Origin: Achatina immaculata
Lineage: Eukaryota > Mollusca > Gastropoda > Stylommatophora > Achatinidae
Assembly (NCBI GenBank): GCA_009760885.1
Contig: CM019710.1
Coordinates: 4,015,186-4,079,185 of the forward strand
DNA: 64,000 bases
Direction: 5' to 3'
Of this stretch, positions 52,433 to 63,768 are shown in pieces. Position 1 is the stretch's first letter; each line of letters opens with the position of its first letter. Both the position numbers and the translations under genes were made by a program. The notes below the pieces were generated by a model, which was not told the DNA's origin, did not search any database, and saw nothing but the letters and a program-made list of their open reading frames with translations.

Positions 52433-53994
52433 CTGTGATATTTAGAGTGTTTGGCATCAGATGGATATACTTTACTGTTGGAAGCTAAACTACCACAGAT
52501 AAACCACTACAGATGGCTTGTCACAGATAAACTACCACATGTAAACGACTACAGATAAGCTGTCACATAAAAAGCTGTCACCATTGTGAGACAGATCGTC
52601 GACTTCGTCACTATTTCTACGCTAGAGACGTCACAAACGCGCACCACGGCACATTCATGTATTTCTTTCACATGCAATGATAATTTTTTGTTTGAAATTA
52701 ATAGCGATATTGCAAGATTTCTTCCTGGTCAAGGAAAGAAAACAGAGATAAATAATATATTTAAATCTTAATTTAAAAAAAAGAAAAGATTTTAACTGTA
52801 AAAATAGTTCATAATTTTACAGAAAATAGCTCTCTTGAATTCTTTCCCCTCCGACTTCTGAATTTGTCTCCCTTGTAAAACAGGGCACATTATTCAAATA
52901 ATGACGGAATATTTTGAGTTATGTCTCTTTAAGGAGATGTGTGTGACAAATACTTAGAAGGAAGCATCAGAGCTTTAAGAACAAACATAGTTGTTTTTTT
53001 TTTTTGGTTTGTTTTTTTCCTCTCGTCGTAATTAAACAATAGTAGATGTGCGTTTGGAGGGGGGGGGGGGTGGGTCTGAAAGAGTGAGGAAAGTGAGCAG
53101 AATAAAAAATGGCAAAATATAAGATGAGCAGGTATAAAGGAAGAACATAACATAAAACATTCCAATATTTCGACAAAACTACTTCTCCAAGGATCACATT
53201 AAAAAAAAAACAATACGACAAATAAAGACACGAAAGATAAATGAAAATTAAATACTTAGCTTTCTTTCGGTATCTTTGAGAAAGACGGGCACAAAATACG
53301 CCCTGATACAAGTAGGTAAGTACAAAGTAGAAGCAGGCGGTTGACTGAAAAAAAGAGAAATATTCCTTTATTGATTAATGCAGGGGATACGCCGTGTCGT
53401 AATGGCAGTCGGTCTATTTTTACTAGTCAGCTGAAGCTTGGTTTAGGAACTGCCCTCGTACCTATTGTAAAAATGTTCGCCATTACATTACGGTAGGTTT
53501 CTGAGCTCGAAAACAATGACTGTTGATAGGCACTTATGTTTATTATCATCTGTGACCTGACTAAAATTATTAGGTAACTTAATGTTGCTTTTTGTTCGGA
53601 AGCGTATCAAAGATTCGTTTCTGTCTGGTACAAAAGCCACGGCTGTTGATCTATCACGAAGGAATTCTTCTGCCCTGTTTCAATAGTCTTCTTGTACGGA
53701 CAATTCATATTCCCTCACTTGACAGCACTGCTGGTGTACTTTATGATCAATGCATGGGTCATATGGAAAATGTGATGCTATATTCGGTGATCGTGCAAGA
53801 TAGACAGGCAGGCAGGTGAGAGATTGAATTATGTGTATCTGTTCTTCCAACATGAGGTTATGTAAGGCGAATATGACAAGGATTTTACATAAAATAACAA
53901 TTTATAACTTTTTGCATAAAATGCCCATTTATGAGATTTGACTCTACGGTGCTCCATAAATCTAGTGAAGGTTTCTTTTTTTTTTTGTCTTAAT
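52433..53994. other. 1.5 kb without recognised genes
   Basis: Mostly AT-rich apparently unique sequence. It holds a weak degenerate repeat of CTACAGATAA/TGTCACA units at 52488-52575 and a G run at 53060-53070. A 75-codon frame at 53592-53819 has no recognisable motif. Confidence 0.5.
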
Positions 53995-53995
53995 C

Positions 53996-54205
53996 TTGTA
54001 GGTAGGTAAGTAGGTAGGTAGGTAGTTAGGTAGGTAGATAGGTAGGCAAATAGGTAGGAAGATAGATAGCCAGGAATGGAGGTGGATAAGTAGGCAAATA
54101 GGTAGGTAAGTAAGCAAATACTTAAGCAAATAGGCAGGTAAGTAAGCAGATACATAGACAAATAGGCAGGTAAGTAAGCAGATACGTAGGCAAATAGGTA
54201 GGTAA
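53996..54205. repeat. (GTAG)/(CAAATAGG) microsatellite
   Basis: GTAG units grading into AAGTAAGCAGATA-type modules of about 33 bp near 54100-54190. Confidence 0.92.
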
Positions 54206-54211
54206 GACAGA

Positions 54212-54242
<31 letters not shown>

Positions 54243-54402
54243 GAACCTTAGGTGCACCGCAGCACATGGGGTTTCCTCAATGGTTTTCCAGAAACCCCTG
54301 TCTCTCATCTTTTCTTTCTGCTCTTGCTGAGGTGAGCCCTCTATTGCTCACCATCCTCTCTGTTGTTCTTCTCCATGTCTATTTTGGTCCACCTATACCC
54401 CT

Positions 54403-54589
54403 GTATACAGGGGAGCAGAAGTAAGGGTAGACCAAAAGAGACATGGAGAAGAACAACAGAAAGGATGTTGAGCAATAGAGGGCTCACCTGGGCAAGAGCA
54501 GAAAAAAAAGGCGAAAGACAGGCATTTGTGGAAAACCCTTGCGGAAGCCCCATGTGCCCTGGGCACTTAAGGTTCAAAGAGAGAGAGAG
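54403..54589 (+). mobile_element. LINE family A insertion in the A relative, 8-bp TSD
   Basis: The last about 50 codons (GRPKETWRRTTERMLSNRGL) and tail GGTTCAAAGAGAGAGA, in opposite orientation to its host. ATACCCCT at 54395-54402 and 54590-54597 is the TSD. Four extra bases (GTAT) sit at the 5' junction. Confidence 0.87.
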
Positions 54590-54877
54590 ATACCCCTATT
54601 CCCACGAGGCATCTATTTCAGGGCTATTTTCTTTTTATATTGTATCACCAGCCACCTGAAACATATGCCCTAACCATCCCCAACGTGTTTTCTCAATAAT
54701 CAAAGTCACTGGCTTCATCAACATTTCTGTCATAAGGAGTTTATTCCTTATGGTATCTGGCCAAAATATTTGTCTAATCCTATGTAAACAGTTCGTCTAG
54801 AATGAATGTTGTTTGTTTTCTATAATTTTGGTGGTTTTCCGACATTCACTTCCACAGAAAAGCACCCTTAGGACATT

Positions 54878-55520
54878 CATTCATTCATTTGCATGTCCCA
54901 TGTGGAACTTTGCCCCCCTAACAGCACTCCTCTAGGCCTCTCGGTTGTGAGCAAGATGTCCTGCTGCTGATGCATCCATTTGCAGATCATCAACGATGTC
55001 CTGTAGCCATCTTCGCTTTAGTCTTCCTCTCTTTCTTTTTCCATTTTGTATCCTTCCAAGACGGTTTTGTCTAGATTATCATGACGTTTAATGTGTTCAA
55101 AATATTTAACTTTTCTCTGTTTAATCCTCTTTACTAGCCATTCTTCTTCAATATTAAGTTCTTGTAGTATGGATATATGTGTTCTTTTTTGTGTCAATGA
55201 CATTTGAAGAACTCTTCTGTAGCATTTACATTCACAGGCATTTATGTGTTTCTCAGCTGTTTTGTTAAGTGTCCAGGTCTCACAGGCATATGTTGCAATG
55301 GGAAAGATGCATGCCCTTAAAAATCTTATTTCTGTAGTTCTGTCTGTTCCTCTCCACAGGTTTTTTAGTTGTTTTACTTTCTGAAGAGCGATAGATGTCT
55401 TCCTATTAGTTTCCCTCATTGTATCTCCACTATTATTTAGCAGTGATCCAAGATATTCAAAACTCTCCACTTCTTCCAATTTTTCCTCATTGATAAATAT
55501 TTTCAGCTGCCTTGTTACGT
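54878..55520 (-). mobile_element. LINE family C insertion in the A relative, 10-bp TSD
   Basis: The minus-strand frame 55479-55018 encodes FEYLGSLLNNSGDTMRETNR, ACIFPIATYACETWTLNKTA, WLVKRIKQRKVKYFEHIKRH and LEGYKMEKEREED, then after a frameshift the usual ending and an ATTC tail. TTAGGACATT at 54868-54877 and 55521-55530 is exact. Confidence 0.9.
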
Positions 55521-55824
55521 TTAGGACATTAATCTTAAATATCTGGATGATTTTGTTTCTATTACCCAGAGTGATTTCCTTCTACTTTTCATGACTGCGA
55601 ACACTTGGCTTGCTCTGCTTAAACTGTTGTTGATGTCCTTTTCGTTGCCTCTATCTTCTGCTACTCTGCTGCCAAAGATATATAAATTTATCGACGTCTT
55701 CCACTATCTATTCTCAGTACATCGCCGCCACATTAATGAACGATACAAATTTGTCATAAAAATGTTTATTCAGTAATTTTCTGTAACAATTTTAATATTC
55801 CTTTGGTATGATCTTGTAATCTTG

Positions 55825-56330
55825 AGAACATATGGCATTCAAAAGTTATAAGCACAAAAACCAAGTTAAGATTACTCAATTCAAATGTAATATCCACCCT
55901 CATTTATGCATGCGAAAGCTAGAAAACAACTAAAAAAATAGACAAGAAATTAGACTCTTTTGATAACAAATGCCTAAGGAAAATACTCAGCATCAAGTGG
56001 AACGAATTCAAGAACAATGCAGAGATAAGAACAACAACCAGTCTCATGGGTGATCAGGAAAAGGAGATGGACATATGTTAGTCACGTGATGAGAAGAAAC
56101 GATCAGAGAATCCCAAAACAAGTTATCAAGTGGAACACAACAGGCCGAAGAAAAAGAGGCAGATCATGTGAAACTCTAAAGAGGACATTATTAAGAGAGG
56201 CCAAATTAATAGGCATAAAATCCCTTGATGAGATTGAAAAGCTCACTGAAATCAGGAAAAATTGGCGAACTACCTTGCAATCCCTATGTGACGTTTAACG
56301 GCAAGGGAATGACATAGGGGGCATAACGAA
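55825..56330 (+). mobile_element. LINE family B, C-terminal copy
   Basis: Starts near KTKLRLLNSNVISTLIYA-like codons. Includes RNNNQSHG (deletion of the MTEQQP codons), RKRRWTYVSHVMRRNDQRIP, GRRKRGRSCETLKRTLLREA and LQSLCDV, and a degenerate tail. Confidence 0.85.
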
Positions 56331-56945
56331 AAAAAATTGAAATTTTGTTAGGTTATGTCCCTTAATTGTTTCCGGAGCAAGCGTTTCTATAAAGAGCCTC
56401 TGACTAGGTCAGTTGGAAGTGTATATTATGTTTTTCTCTCATCGTTTGAGACGAGTTACGTATAAAGTCCACATAATAAACTTACGTCAAAAGTTCACAT
56501 AATAAATTTACGTCTAAAGTCCACATAATAAACTTACGTCAAAAGTTCACATAATAAACTGACAGGCCACGACGTGAATGTTTGTAAGAGAGGCTGTGCT
56601 TTTTTTTTCTCTTTCTTTCAGACCCATCGACTGGGAAGAACTGGCGAAAGACTACTTCAGTTGGAGTGCAACTAAGCGTGTGTAGAAGCTCATGTAAGAA
56701 GTTGTGGTAAAACTTAGGCAAATATATCGGTTAATAAGCAGATAAGTAGGTAGATACAGGCGAGCAAGCCTGGGCTTTGGCTAAACACAAACTGGTTTTT
56801 TGTTGCTGTCTAACACTGGCAGAAAACAGTCGCGCCAAATAGCTGCTGCTCAACAAGCTCCACATACAGCCACTACCTACCTCAGAGGTTTTCAGACAAT
56901 GCGGGGAGTTTTTAGGTTTTTCGGGGCCAAGGGGTTAGGAGAAAG
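56331..56945. other. no gene; 26-bp array of about 4 copies
   Basis: Tandem units AAGTCCACATAATAAACTTA plus CGTCAA at about 56458-56566. The rest is unassigned. Confidence 0.7.
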
Positions 56946-56947
56946 GA

Positions 56948-57320
<373 letters not shown>

Positions 57321-57684
57321 TTCTCCAACAATATCATTTTCCCAACCCTGGCCCGTGGTTTGAAACTACTCGGATGAGTCAAAGGGTCGTCACGCTTTTA
57401 CCTGTACAAAAACAACTTCTTGAACTGGCCTCGCCGGACAGTCGCCTCTGTCACCTGGTCTGGCTGGAGCCACTGGGTGCCTGTGTTGGGATACCCCAGG
57501 AAAACTTCACTTTTCACCCCCAGTGACGATGGGGCGGAGAAACATTTGGTCACTTGGGTTTACCAGTGATTGGTAACAGACGTCAACACGTCACTATCCT
57601 TGCTGGAGGAGTGGTATCTCATCTTGTGCTACGAGTTACTTCCCTGTAACTGCGAGCTGGTGCTCTTTGCAGCCGATGCTGCGG
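57321..57684. other. no gene seen
   Basis: Unassigned GC-moderate sequence. Confidence 0.45.
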
Positions 57685-58610
57685 GGATGTTGAGGTACAG
57701 CATCGTATCGGCGTGGGAGCGGGTAATGGCAGCTGCTTTTTCGGTCCCGGGGTACAGCTGAAAAGCAAGGGGCATGCAATGCTTCTTTAGCAGACTCCAC
57801 CACCATGGGGATCCCTGACCCGTTAGCTAGGCTATGCCTGTTACTTGGGGGTACTAACGGAGAGGTCGGACAGGGTCTTGGTCAGCTATAGGTAGCTAAT
57901 GCTGACGCTAGCATATCAGCTATGGGTAGCTAATGCTGACGCTAGCATATCAGCTATGGATAGCTAATGCTGACGCTAGCATATCAGCTATGGGTAGCTA
58001 ATGCTGACGCTAGCATATCAGCTATGGATAGCTAATGTTGACGCTAGCATATCAGCTATGGGTAGCTAATGCTGACGCTAGCATATCAGTTATGGGTAGC
58101 TAATGCTGACGCTAGCATATCAGCTATGGGTCGCTAGTCCTGATGCTAGTATATCAGCCATGGTTCGTTCGCCCTGGCGCTAGTATATCAACCATTGTTC
58201 GCTAACCCTGGCGCTAGTATATCAGCCATGGTTCGCTAGCCCTGGCGCTAGTATATCAATCATGGTTCGCTAGCCCTGGCGCTAGTATATCCGCTATGTT
58301 TCGCTAACCCTGGCGCTAATATATCAGCCATTGTTCGCTAGCCCTGGCGCTAGTATATCTGCCATGTTTCGCTAGCCCTGGCGCTAGTATATCAGCCATT
58401 TTTCGCTAGCCCTGGCGCTAGTATATCTGCCATTTTTCGCTAGCCCTGGCGCTAGTATATCTGCCATTTTTCGCTAGCCCTGGCGCTAGTATATCTGCCA
58501 TTTTTCGCTAGCCCTGGCGCTAGTATATCTGCCATTTTTCGCTAGCCCTGGCGCTAGTATATCAGCTATGAGTCGGTGATTGCCTCATTGGACAGCGTCT
58601 TCACTGCCTA
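57685..58610 (+). repeat. interspersed repeat S with a 34-bp array
   Basis: Left part GGGGATGTTGAGGTACAGCA, GACTCCACCACCATGGGGAT and AACGGAGAGGTCGGACAGGG. The array follows, then TCGGTGATTGCCTCATTGGA and GCGTCTTCACTGCC. The two flanks are contiguous in the array-free copy at 14.35-14.6 kb. Confidence 0.8.
57888..58562. repeat. 34-bp minisatellite inside repeat S
   Basis: About 20 copies in two blocks. The left subtype is CAGCTATGGGTAGCTAATGC plus TGACGCTAGCATAT; the right subtype has TTCGCTAGCCCTGGCGCTAG. Subtypes change sharply near 58140. Confidence 0.96.
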
Positions 58611-58959
58611 GGTAGTCAGATCGTGGGGGTACACTGCTGAAGCGAAACTCGTGCAGATGCTGGAACTACAGTGCTTTGAGAAAGGGCCCCAGCTGGGCTG
58701 ACAAGGGCCGAGTACTGGTACTGGGGCTGTTTTCAGCAACCTGGCCCGGGGCTTCATCAGTTGAGTGACGTCCCGACCTGGGCTTGTCTTGGATGTGTCG
58801 GCACCCCCCAGACCCGAACCTCTGGAACCACTTCCTGGCAGCGCTGTCATCAGCTGCCCCTCCCTCTTCCAGATTCCACAGGGCAGCCGAGGAGGCATTC
58901 AGCCTTTTCCTCCAGTAATGATCCAAGAGGACGCGTGCGGCAACCGTGCTGTCCGCCAT
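58608..58959 (-). pseudogene. mariner-type transposase N-terminus, copy 1
   Basis: From ATG at 58959 it reads VAARVLLDHYWRKRLNASSA, then AARKWFQRFGSGG, DKPRSGRHSTDE and AQLGPF. This is the first helix-turn-helix of the mariner/SETMAR DNA-binding domain, with the W-F-x-R-F-x-SG and D-x-PRSGR signature. A stop occurs after about 97 codons, and the catalytic DDE/D domain is absent. In the family this region binds the terminal inverted repeats. Confidence 0.85.
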
Positions 58960-59110
58960 ATTTCCTTCTGCTGATCACTTATCTCACGATTAATTGGTTA
59001 GAAATGGGCATGCACGTGTTTAACTTGACGTATCGCATGACGCCATCAAGACGCCACTTATGACAGTACAGCGTAGAAGCCGGGAACTATGACCGAAATT
59101 AGGGTATCGA

Positions 59111-59382
59111 AAAACGTGACGAATTTTTGACTCACTGCAAACAAAAGTTCCATTTTCCGTTAAATCAGAACCCCCCCCCCCCCCCATTTTTTTTTTAACT
59201 GCATCAAAAAGTGTCTTCTACAGTGAAGAGCGTCACTTCTCACTGCTTGGAAGTTTTTTTACATCACGCAATAAATGTCAAAGCCGGCATTGAAATAACC
59301 GAACACATCATATTCTTTTCCACGGAATGAGTTCACCAACGAAGGTATCATGGAGAATCTTGTATTTATGCCCTGTTAAATA
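59111..59382. other. no gene; poly-C and short AT-rich segment
   Basis: A poly-C/poly-T run at 59170-59200, then sequence identical in copy 2 (61155-61364). It may be mariner flank. Confidence 0.5.
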
Positions 59383-60063
59383 GCCCCGCTAGATGAGAAG
59401 TGTAGACCTTACTAGATGAGAAATGTGAGTCCCACTAGATGAGAAATGTAGGGCCCGCTAGATGAGAAATGTAGACCTTACTAGATGAGAAATGTGAGTC
59501 CCACTAGATGAGAAATGTAGGCCCCGCTAGATGAGAAATGTAGACCTCACTAGATGAGAAATGTTGACCTTACTAGATGAGAAATGTAGACCTCACTAGA
59601 TGAGAAATGTAGGCCTCACTAGATGAGAAATGTAGAACCCCACCAGATGAGAAATGTAGACCTTACTAAATGAGAAATGTAGACCTCACTAGATGAGAAA
59701 TGTTGACCTTACTAGATGAGAAATGTAGACCTCACTAGATGAGAAATGTAGGCCTCACTAGATGAGAAATGTAGAACCCCACCAGATGAGAAATGTAGAC
59801 CTTACTAAATGATAAATGTAGACCTCACTAGATGAGAAATGTAGACCTCACTAGATGAGAAATGTAGACCTCACTAGATGAGAAATGTAGACCTCACTAG
59901 ATGAGAAATGTAGACCTCACTAGATGAGAAATGTAGAACCCCACCAGATGAGAAATGTAGACCTTACTAAATGATAAATGTAGACCTCACTAGATGAGAA
60001 ATGTAGACCCCACTAGATGAGAAATGTAGGCCTCACTAGATGAGAAATGTAGGCCTCAGTAGA
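59383..60063. repeat. 23-bp minisatellite, duplication copy 1
   Basis: Units CTAGATGAGAAATGTAGACC plus TCA, with 22-25 bp variants. Blocks of several units are repeated within the array. Confidence 0.96.
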
Positions 60064-60570
60064 ATGAATGAATGAATGAATGAATGAATAATCTTTATTT
60101 TTAAAGGGTAAAGAATTGGGCACGCAGGCCCGTCTTACATTCTGCCCTTCATCACTCCATCTTTCATTCTTCCCACACACTTGATTTGGTACAAAAATAC
60201 AAATTAAATTAGGAAAAACATATCAAAAGAGTGTAAGATTTAACTACTACATTCAAAGTAAAAGAGAAGAAGTAATTAATCTAATAAAATAGCACTCACG
60301 CACACATACACACGCAGACATATACATAAATAAAAATACATTGTAAATACAGATCTTCTAACATATGTTTTTTTAACAGACATTAAAATAATTTCTAACA
60401 ATATCTAACAAGTTGCTTTTCTAACTATGTCATTGAAGTACTTGATGGTTTACAAGCCATGTGTTGAGAGAGTGCTGGTTATATGGAGACATATAATTAC
60501 AAGCAAGTAAATAATGAAACAGGTTGAGTTAAAGGATGAAGTATTACCAATGGATTTTAAACTGTAAGGG
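60064..60570 (-). mobile_element. LINE family D 3' region, duplication copy 1
   Basis: (AATG)n tail at 60064-60087, then reverse-strand 3' UTR with ACGCAGGCCCGTCTTACATT, truncated at the duplication junction inside the C-terminal coding region. Confidence 0.87.
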
Positions 60571-60584
60571 AGCGTCTTCACTGC

Positions 60585-60935
60585 CTAGGTAGTCAGATCG
60601 TGGGAGGACACTGCTGAAGCGAAGCTCGTGCAGATGCCCGAACTACAGTGCTTTGAGAAGGGCCTCAGCTGGGCTGACAAGCGCCGAGTACTGGTACTGG
60701 GGCTGTTTTCAACAACCTGGCCCGGGGCTTCATCAGTATAGTGACGTCCCGACCTGGGCTTGTCTTGGATGTGTCGGCAGCTCCCAGACCTGAACCTCTG
60801 GAACCACTTCCTGGCAGCGCTGTCATCAGCTGCCCCTCCCTCTTCCAGATTCCACAGGACAGCCGAGGAGGCATTCAGCCTTTTCCTCCAGTAATGATCC
60901 AAGAGGACGCGAGCGGCAACCTTGCTGTTCGCCAT
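60585..60935 (-). pseudogene. mariner-type transposase N-terminus, copy 2
   Basis: As copy 1 but with WFQRFRSGS (the family-typical Arg kept) and no stop at codon 97, so the frame runs on into non-homologous codons (CTSFASAVSSHDLTT). Several replacement differences from copy 1 show independent decay or divergence since duplication. Confidence 0.85.
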
Positions 60936-61364
60936 ATTTCCTTCTGCTGATCACTTATCTCACGATTAATTGGTTAGAAGTGGGCATGCACGTGTTTAAC
61001 TTGACGTATGGCATGACGCCATCAAGACGCCACATATGACAGTACAGCGTATAAGGCGGGAACTATGACCGAAATTAGGGTATCGAAAAACGTGACGAAT
61101 TTTTGACTCACTGCAAACAAAAGTTCCATTTTCCATTTTTCCGTTAACTCAGAACCCCCCCCCCCTTTTTTTTTTTTTACCTGCATCAAAAAGTGTCTTC
61201 TACAGTGAAGAGTGTCACTTCTCACTGCTTGGAAGTTTTTTTACATCACGCAATAAATGTCAAAGCCGGCATTGAAATAACCGAACACATCATATTCTTT
61301 TCCACGGAATGAGTTCACCAACGAAGGTATCATGGAGAATCTTGTATTTATGCCCTGTTAAATA

Positions 61365-62043
61365 GCCCCGCTAGATGAGAAATGTAGACCTTACTAGATG
61401 AGAAATGTGAGTCCCACTAGATGAGAAATGTAGGGCCCGCTAGATGAGAAATGTAGACCTTACTAGATGAGAAATGTGAGTCCCACTAGATGAGAAATGT
61501 AGGCCCCGCTAGATGAGAAATGTAGACCTCACTAGATGAGAAATGTTGACCTTACTAGATGAGAAATGTAGACCTCACTAGATGAGAAATGTAGGCCTCA
61601 CTAGATGAGAAATGTAGAACCCCACCAGATGAGAAATGTAGACCTTACTAAATGAGAAATGTAGACCTCACTAGATGAGAAATGTTGACCTTACTAGATG
61701 AGAAATGTAGACCTCACTAGATGAGAAATGTAGGCCTCACTAGATGAGAAATGTAGAACCCCACCAGATGAGAAATGTAGACCTTACTAAATGATAAATG
61801 TAGACCTCACTAGATGAGAAATGTAGACCTCACTAGATGAGAAATGTAGACCTCACTAGATGAGAAATGTAGACCTCACTAGATGAGAAATGTAGACCTC
61901 ACTAGATGAGAAATGTAGAACCCCACCAGATGAGAAATGTAGACCTTACTAAATGATAAATGTAGACCTCACTAGATGAGAAATGTAGACCCCACTAGAT
62001 GAGAAATGTAGGCCTCACTAGATGAGAAATGTAGGCCTCAGTA
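61365..62043. repeat. 23-bp minisatellite, duplication copy 2
   Basis: Same units and same internal order of variants as 59383-60063. The array continues at 62618-62700, beyond the LINE D insertion. Confidence 0.96.
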
Positions 62044-62620
62044 GAATGAATGAATGAATGAATAATCTTTATTTTTAAAGGGTAAAGAATTGGGCACGCA
62101 GGCCCGTCTTACATTCTGCCCTTCATCACTCCATCTTTCATTCTTCCCACACACTTGATTTGGTACAAAAATACAAATTAAATTAGGAAAAACATATCAA
62201 AAGATTGTAAGATTTAACTACTACATTCAAAGTAAAAGAGAAGAAGTAATTAACCTAATAAAATAGCACTCACGCACACATACACACGCAGACATATACA
62301 TAAATAAAAATACATTGTAAATACAGATCTTCTAACATATGTTTTTTTTAACAGACATTAAAATAATTTCTAACAATATCTAACAAGTTGCTTTTCTAAC
62401 TATGTCATTGAAGTACTTGATGGTTTACAAGCCATGTGTTGAGAGAGTGCTGGTTATATGGAGACATATAATTACAAGCAAGTAAATAATGAAACAGGTT
62501 TGAGTTAAAGGATGAAGTATTACCAATGGATTTTAAACTGTAAGGGAGGGTGTTCCAGAGCTGTACTGCAGAGTATGCAAGGCTTTTCTTGTACAGATCA
62601 ATCCTGGAATAGAATGGAAA
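62042..62620 (-). mobile_element. LINE family D, C-terminus and 3' UTR
   Basis: The minus-strand frame to 62405 encodes FPFYSRIDLYKKSLAYSAVQ, LWNTLPYSLKSIGNTSSFNS and NLFHYLLACNY. This is the classic end of CR1/L2/jockey-type RT proteins (AVQLWNTLP motif). The 3' UTR and (AATG)n tail follow at 62045-62060. It is inserted in the 23-bp array, which resumes at 62618. Confidence 0.86.
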
Positions 62621-62700
62621 TGTAGACCCCACTAGATGAGAAATGTAGGCCTCACTAGACGAGAAATGTGGATCCCACTAGATGGAAAATATAGGCTCCA

Positions 62701-63089
62701 TTTCAAAACTGCTCCTTCCGTTTTTGTTTTTTTTTTTTTTTTGTAACCCGTGATAATTACAATTTTTTTTTCTTTTTTCTGTTGTCCTTGATAAAGCAGT
62801 TTTGCCGAAATATTGTGTTGTTATTGGTGCTTTTCATAAGCATATCATTGTTCCTTCCTTCCTTCCTTCCTGGTTTGTGTGTGTGTGTGTGTGTGTGTGT
62901 AAAAATGTACTCTGCACAAACAGACCTGATTGCAAAAAAATCCGACTCTGCGACTTCCATGTCAGGCAAATCTTGTCAGGTTCATCACGGCTGGAGAAGA
63001 AACAACAAGAAAAAAATGTCATGATTGACAGCTGTGTCAGCCACGTGACCTCCTTCTCCCTTTTTGAGACCTGGACCAAGCTGGAGTCT
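62701..63089. other. no gene; poly-T, (TTCC)n and (GT)n runs
   Basis: T runs at 62723-62742 and 62762-62770, TTCC units at 62852-62871 and GT at 62874-62900. Confidence 0.8.
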
Positions 63090-63597
63090 TCTCTGGTCGG
63101 ATAAAATTCCAGATTGGAGTGAGGATTGTTCCTGTGCTCTAGTCAGATAAAATTCCAAGTTGGAGAGGGGATTGTTCCCTCGCTCTAGTCAGATAAAATT
63201 CCAGGTTGGAGTGGGGATTGTTCCCGCGCTCTAGTCAGATAAAATTCCAGGTTGGAGTGGGGATTGTTCCCGCGCTCTAGTCAGATAAAATTCCAGGTTG
63301 GAGTGGGGATTGTTCCCGCGCTCTAGTCAGATAAAATTCCAGGTTGGAGTGGGGATTGTTCCCGGGCTCTAGTCAGATAAAATTCCAGGTTGGAGTGGGG
63401 ATTGTTCCCGGGCTCTAGTCAGATAAAATTCCAGGTTGGAGTGGGGAATTTTCCCTCGCTCATGTCGGATAAAATTCCCGGTTGGAGTGGGGAATTTTCC
63501 CTCGCTCATGTCGGATAAAGTTCCAGGTTGGAGTGGGGAATTTTCCCTCGCTCATGTCGGATAAAGTTCCAGGTTGGAGTGGGGAATTTTCCCGCGC
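63090..63597. repeat. 46-bp minisatellite, about 11 copies
   Basis: Units TAGTCAGATAAAATTCCAGG plus TTGGAGTGGGGATTGTTCCC and GCGCTC. The last four belong to a second subtype with GGGGAATTTTCCCTCGCTC and ATGTCGG. Confidence 0.96.
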
Positions 63598-63768
63598 TTA
63601 TTTAGCCTTGTAGATATTGCGGTAAAAGATGTCGTATTTTGTTAGAGCTAATGCATTGTCCATCTTGATTTCTGTCCAACCAGGCATATAAAATCTGGTT
63701 GCATTTAAAAAAAAACAAAATTAAGAACTATGATAGATCAATCTCTAATCAAATGATTTCAACTTGTG

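Larger units (their letters stand above)
54206..55735 (-). mobile_element. diverged LINE A relative, twice interrupted
   Basis: Minus-strand pieces at 54206-54402, 54598-54877 and 55531-55735 are collinear with family A: (GA)n tail, LTSARAERK-like codons, W-x-GHMFQ, the TIIEN-like region, SECRKTTKIIENKQHSF-like codons, then the AAxxKKDINNSLSRAS and VEDVDKFIYLWQQ region. Divergence is much higher than among the other A copies. Two later insertions are annotated separately. Confidence 0.83.
58594..62546. repeat. 1.98-kb direct tandem duplication
   Basis: Copy 1 is 58594-60570 and copy 2 is 60571-62546, same order and orientation: mariner fragment, poly-C, 23-bp array, LINE D 3' region. The junction at 60569-60572 fuses LINE D (ACTGTAAGGG) to the S-derived AGCGTCTTCAC. 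Copies differ by scattered substitutions and small indels in the mariner part and are nearly identical through the array. Confidence 0.95.

Noticed and set aside
53592..53819. 75-codon frame in otherwise unique sequence
   Set aside because: No motif, no splice context and a length expected by chance in this composition.
57888..58562. CRISPR-like repeat/spacer pattern in the 34-bp array
   Set aside because: The whole unit repeats; there are no variable spacers.
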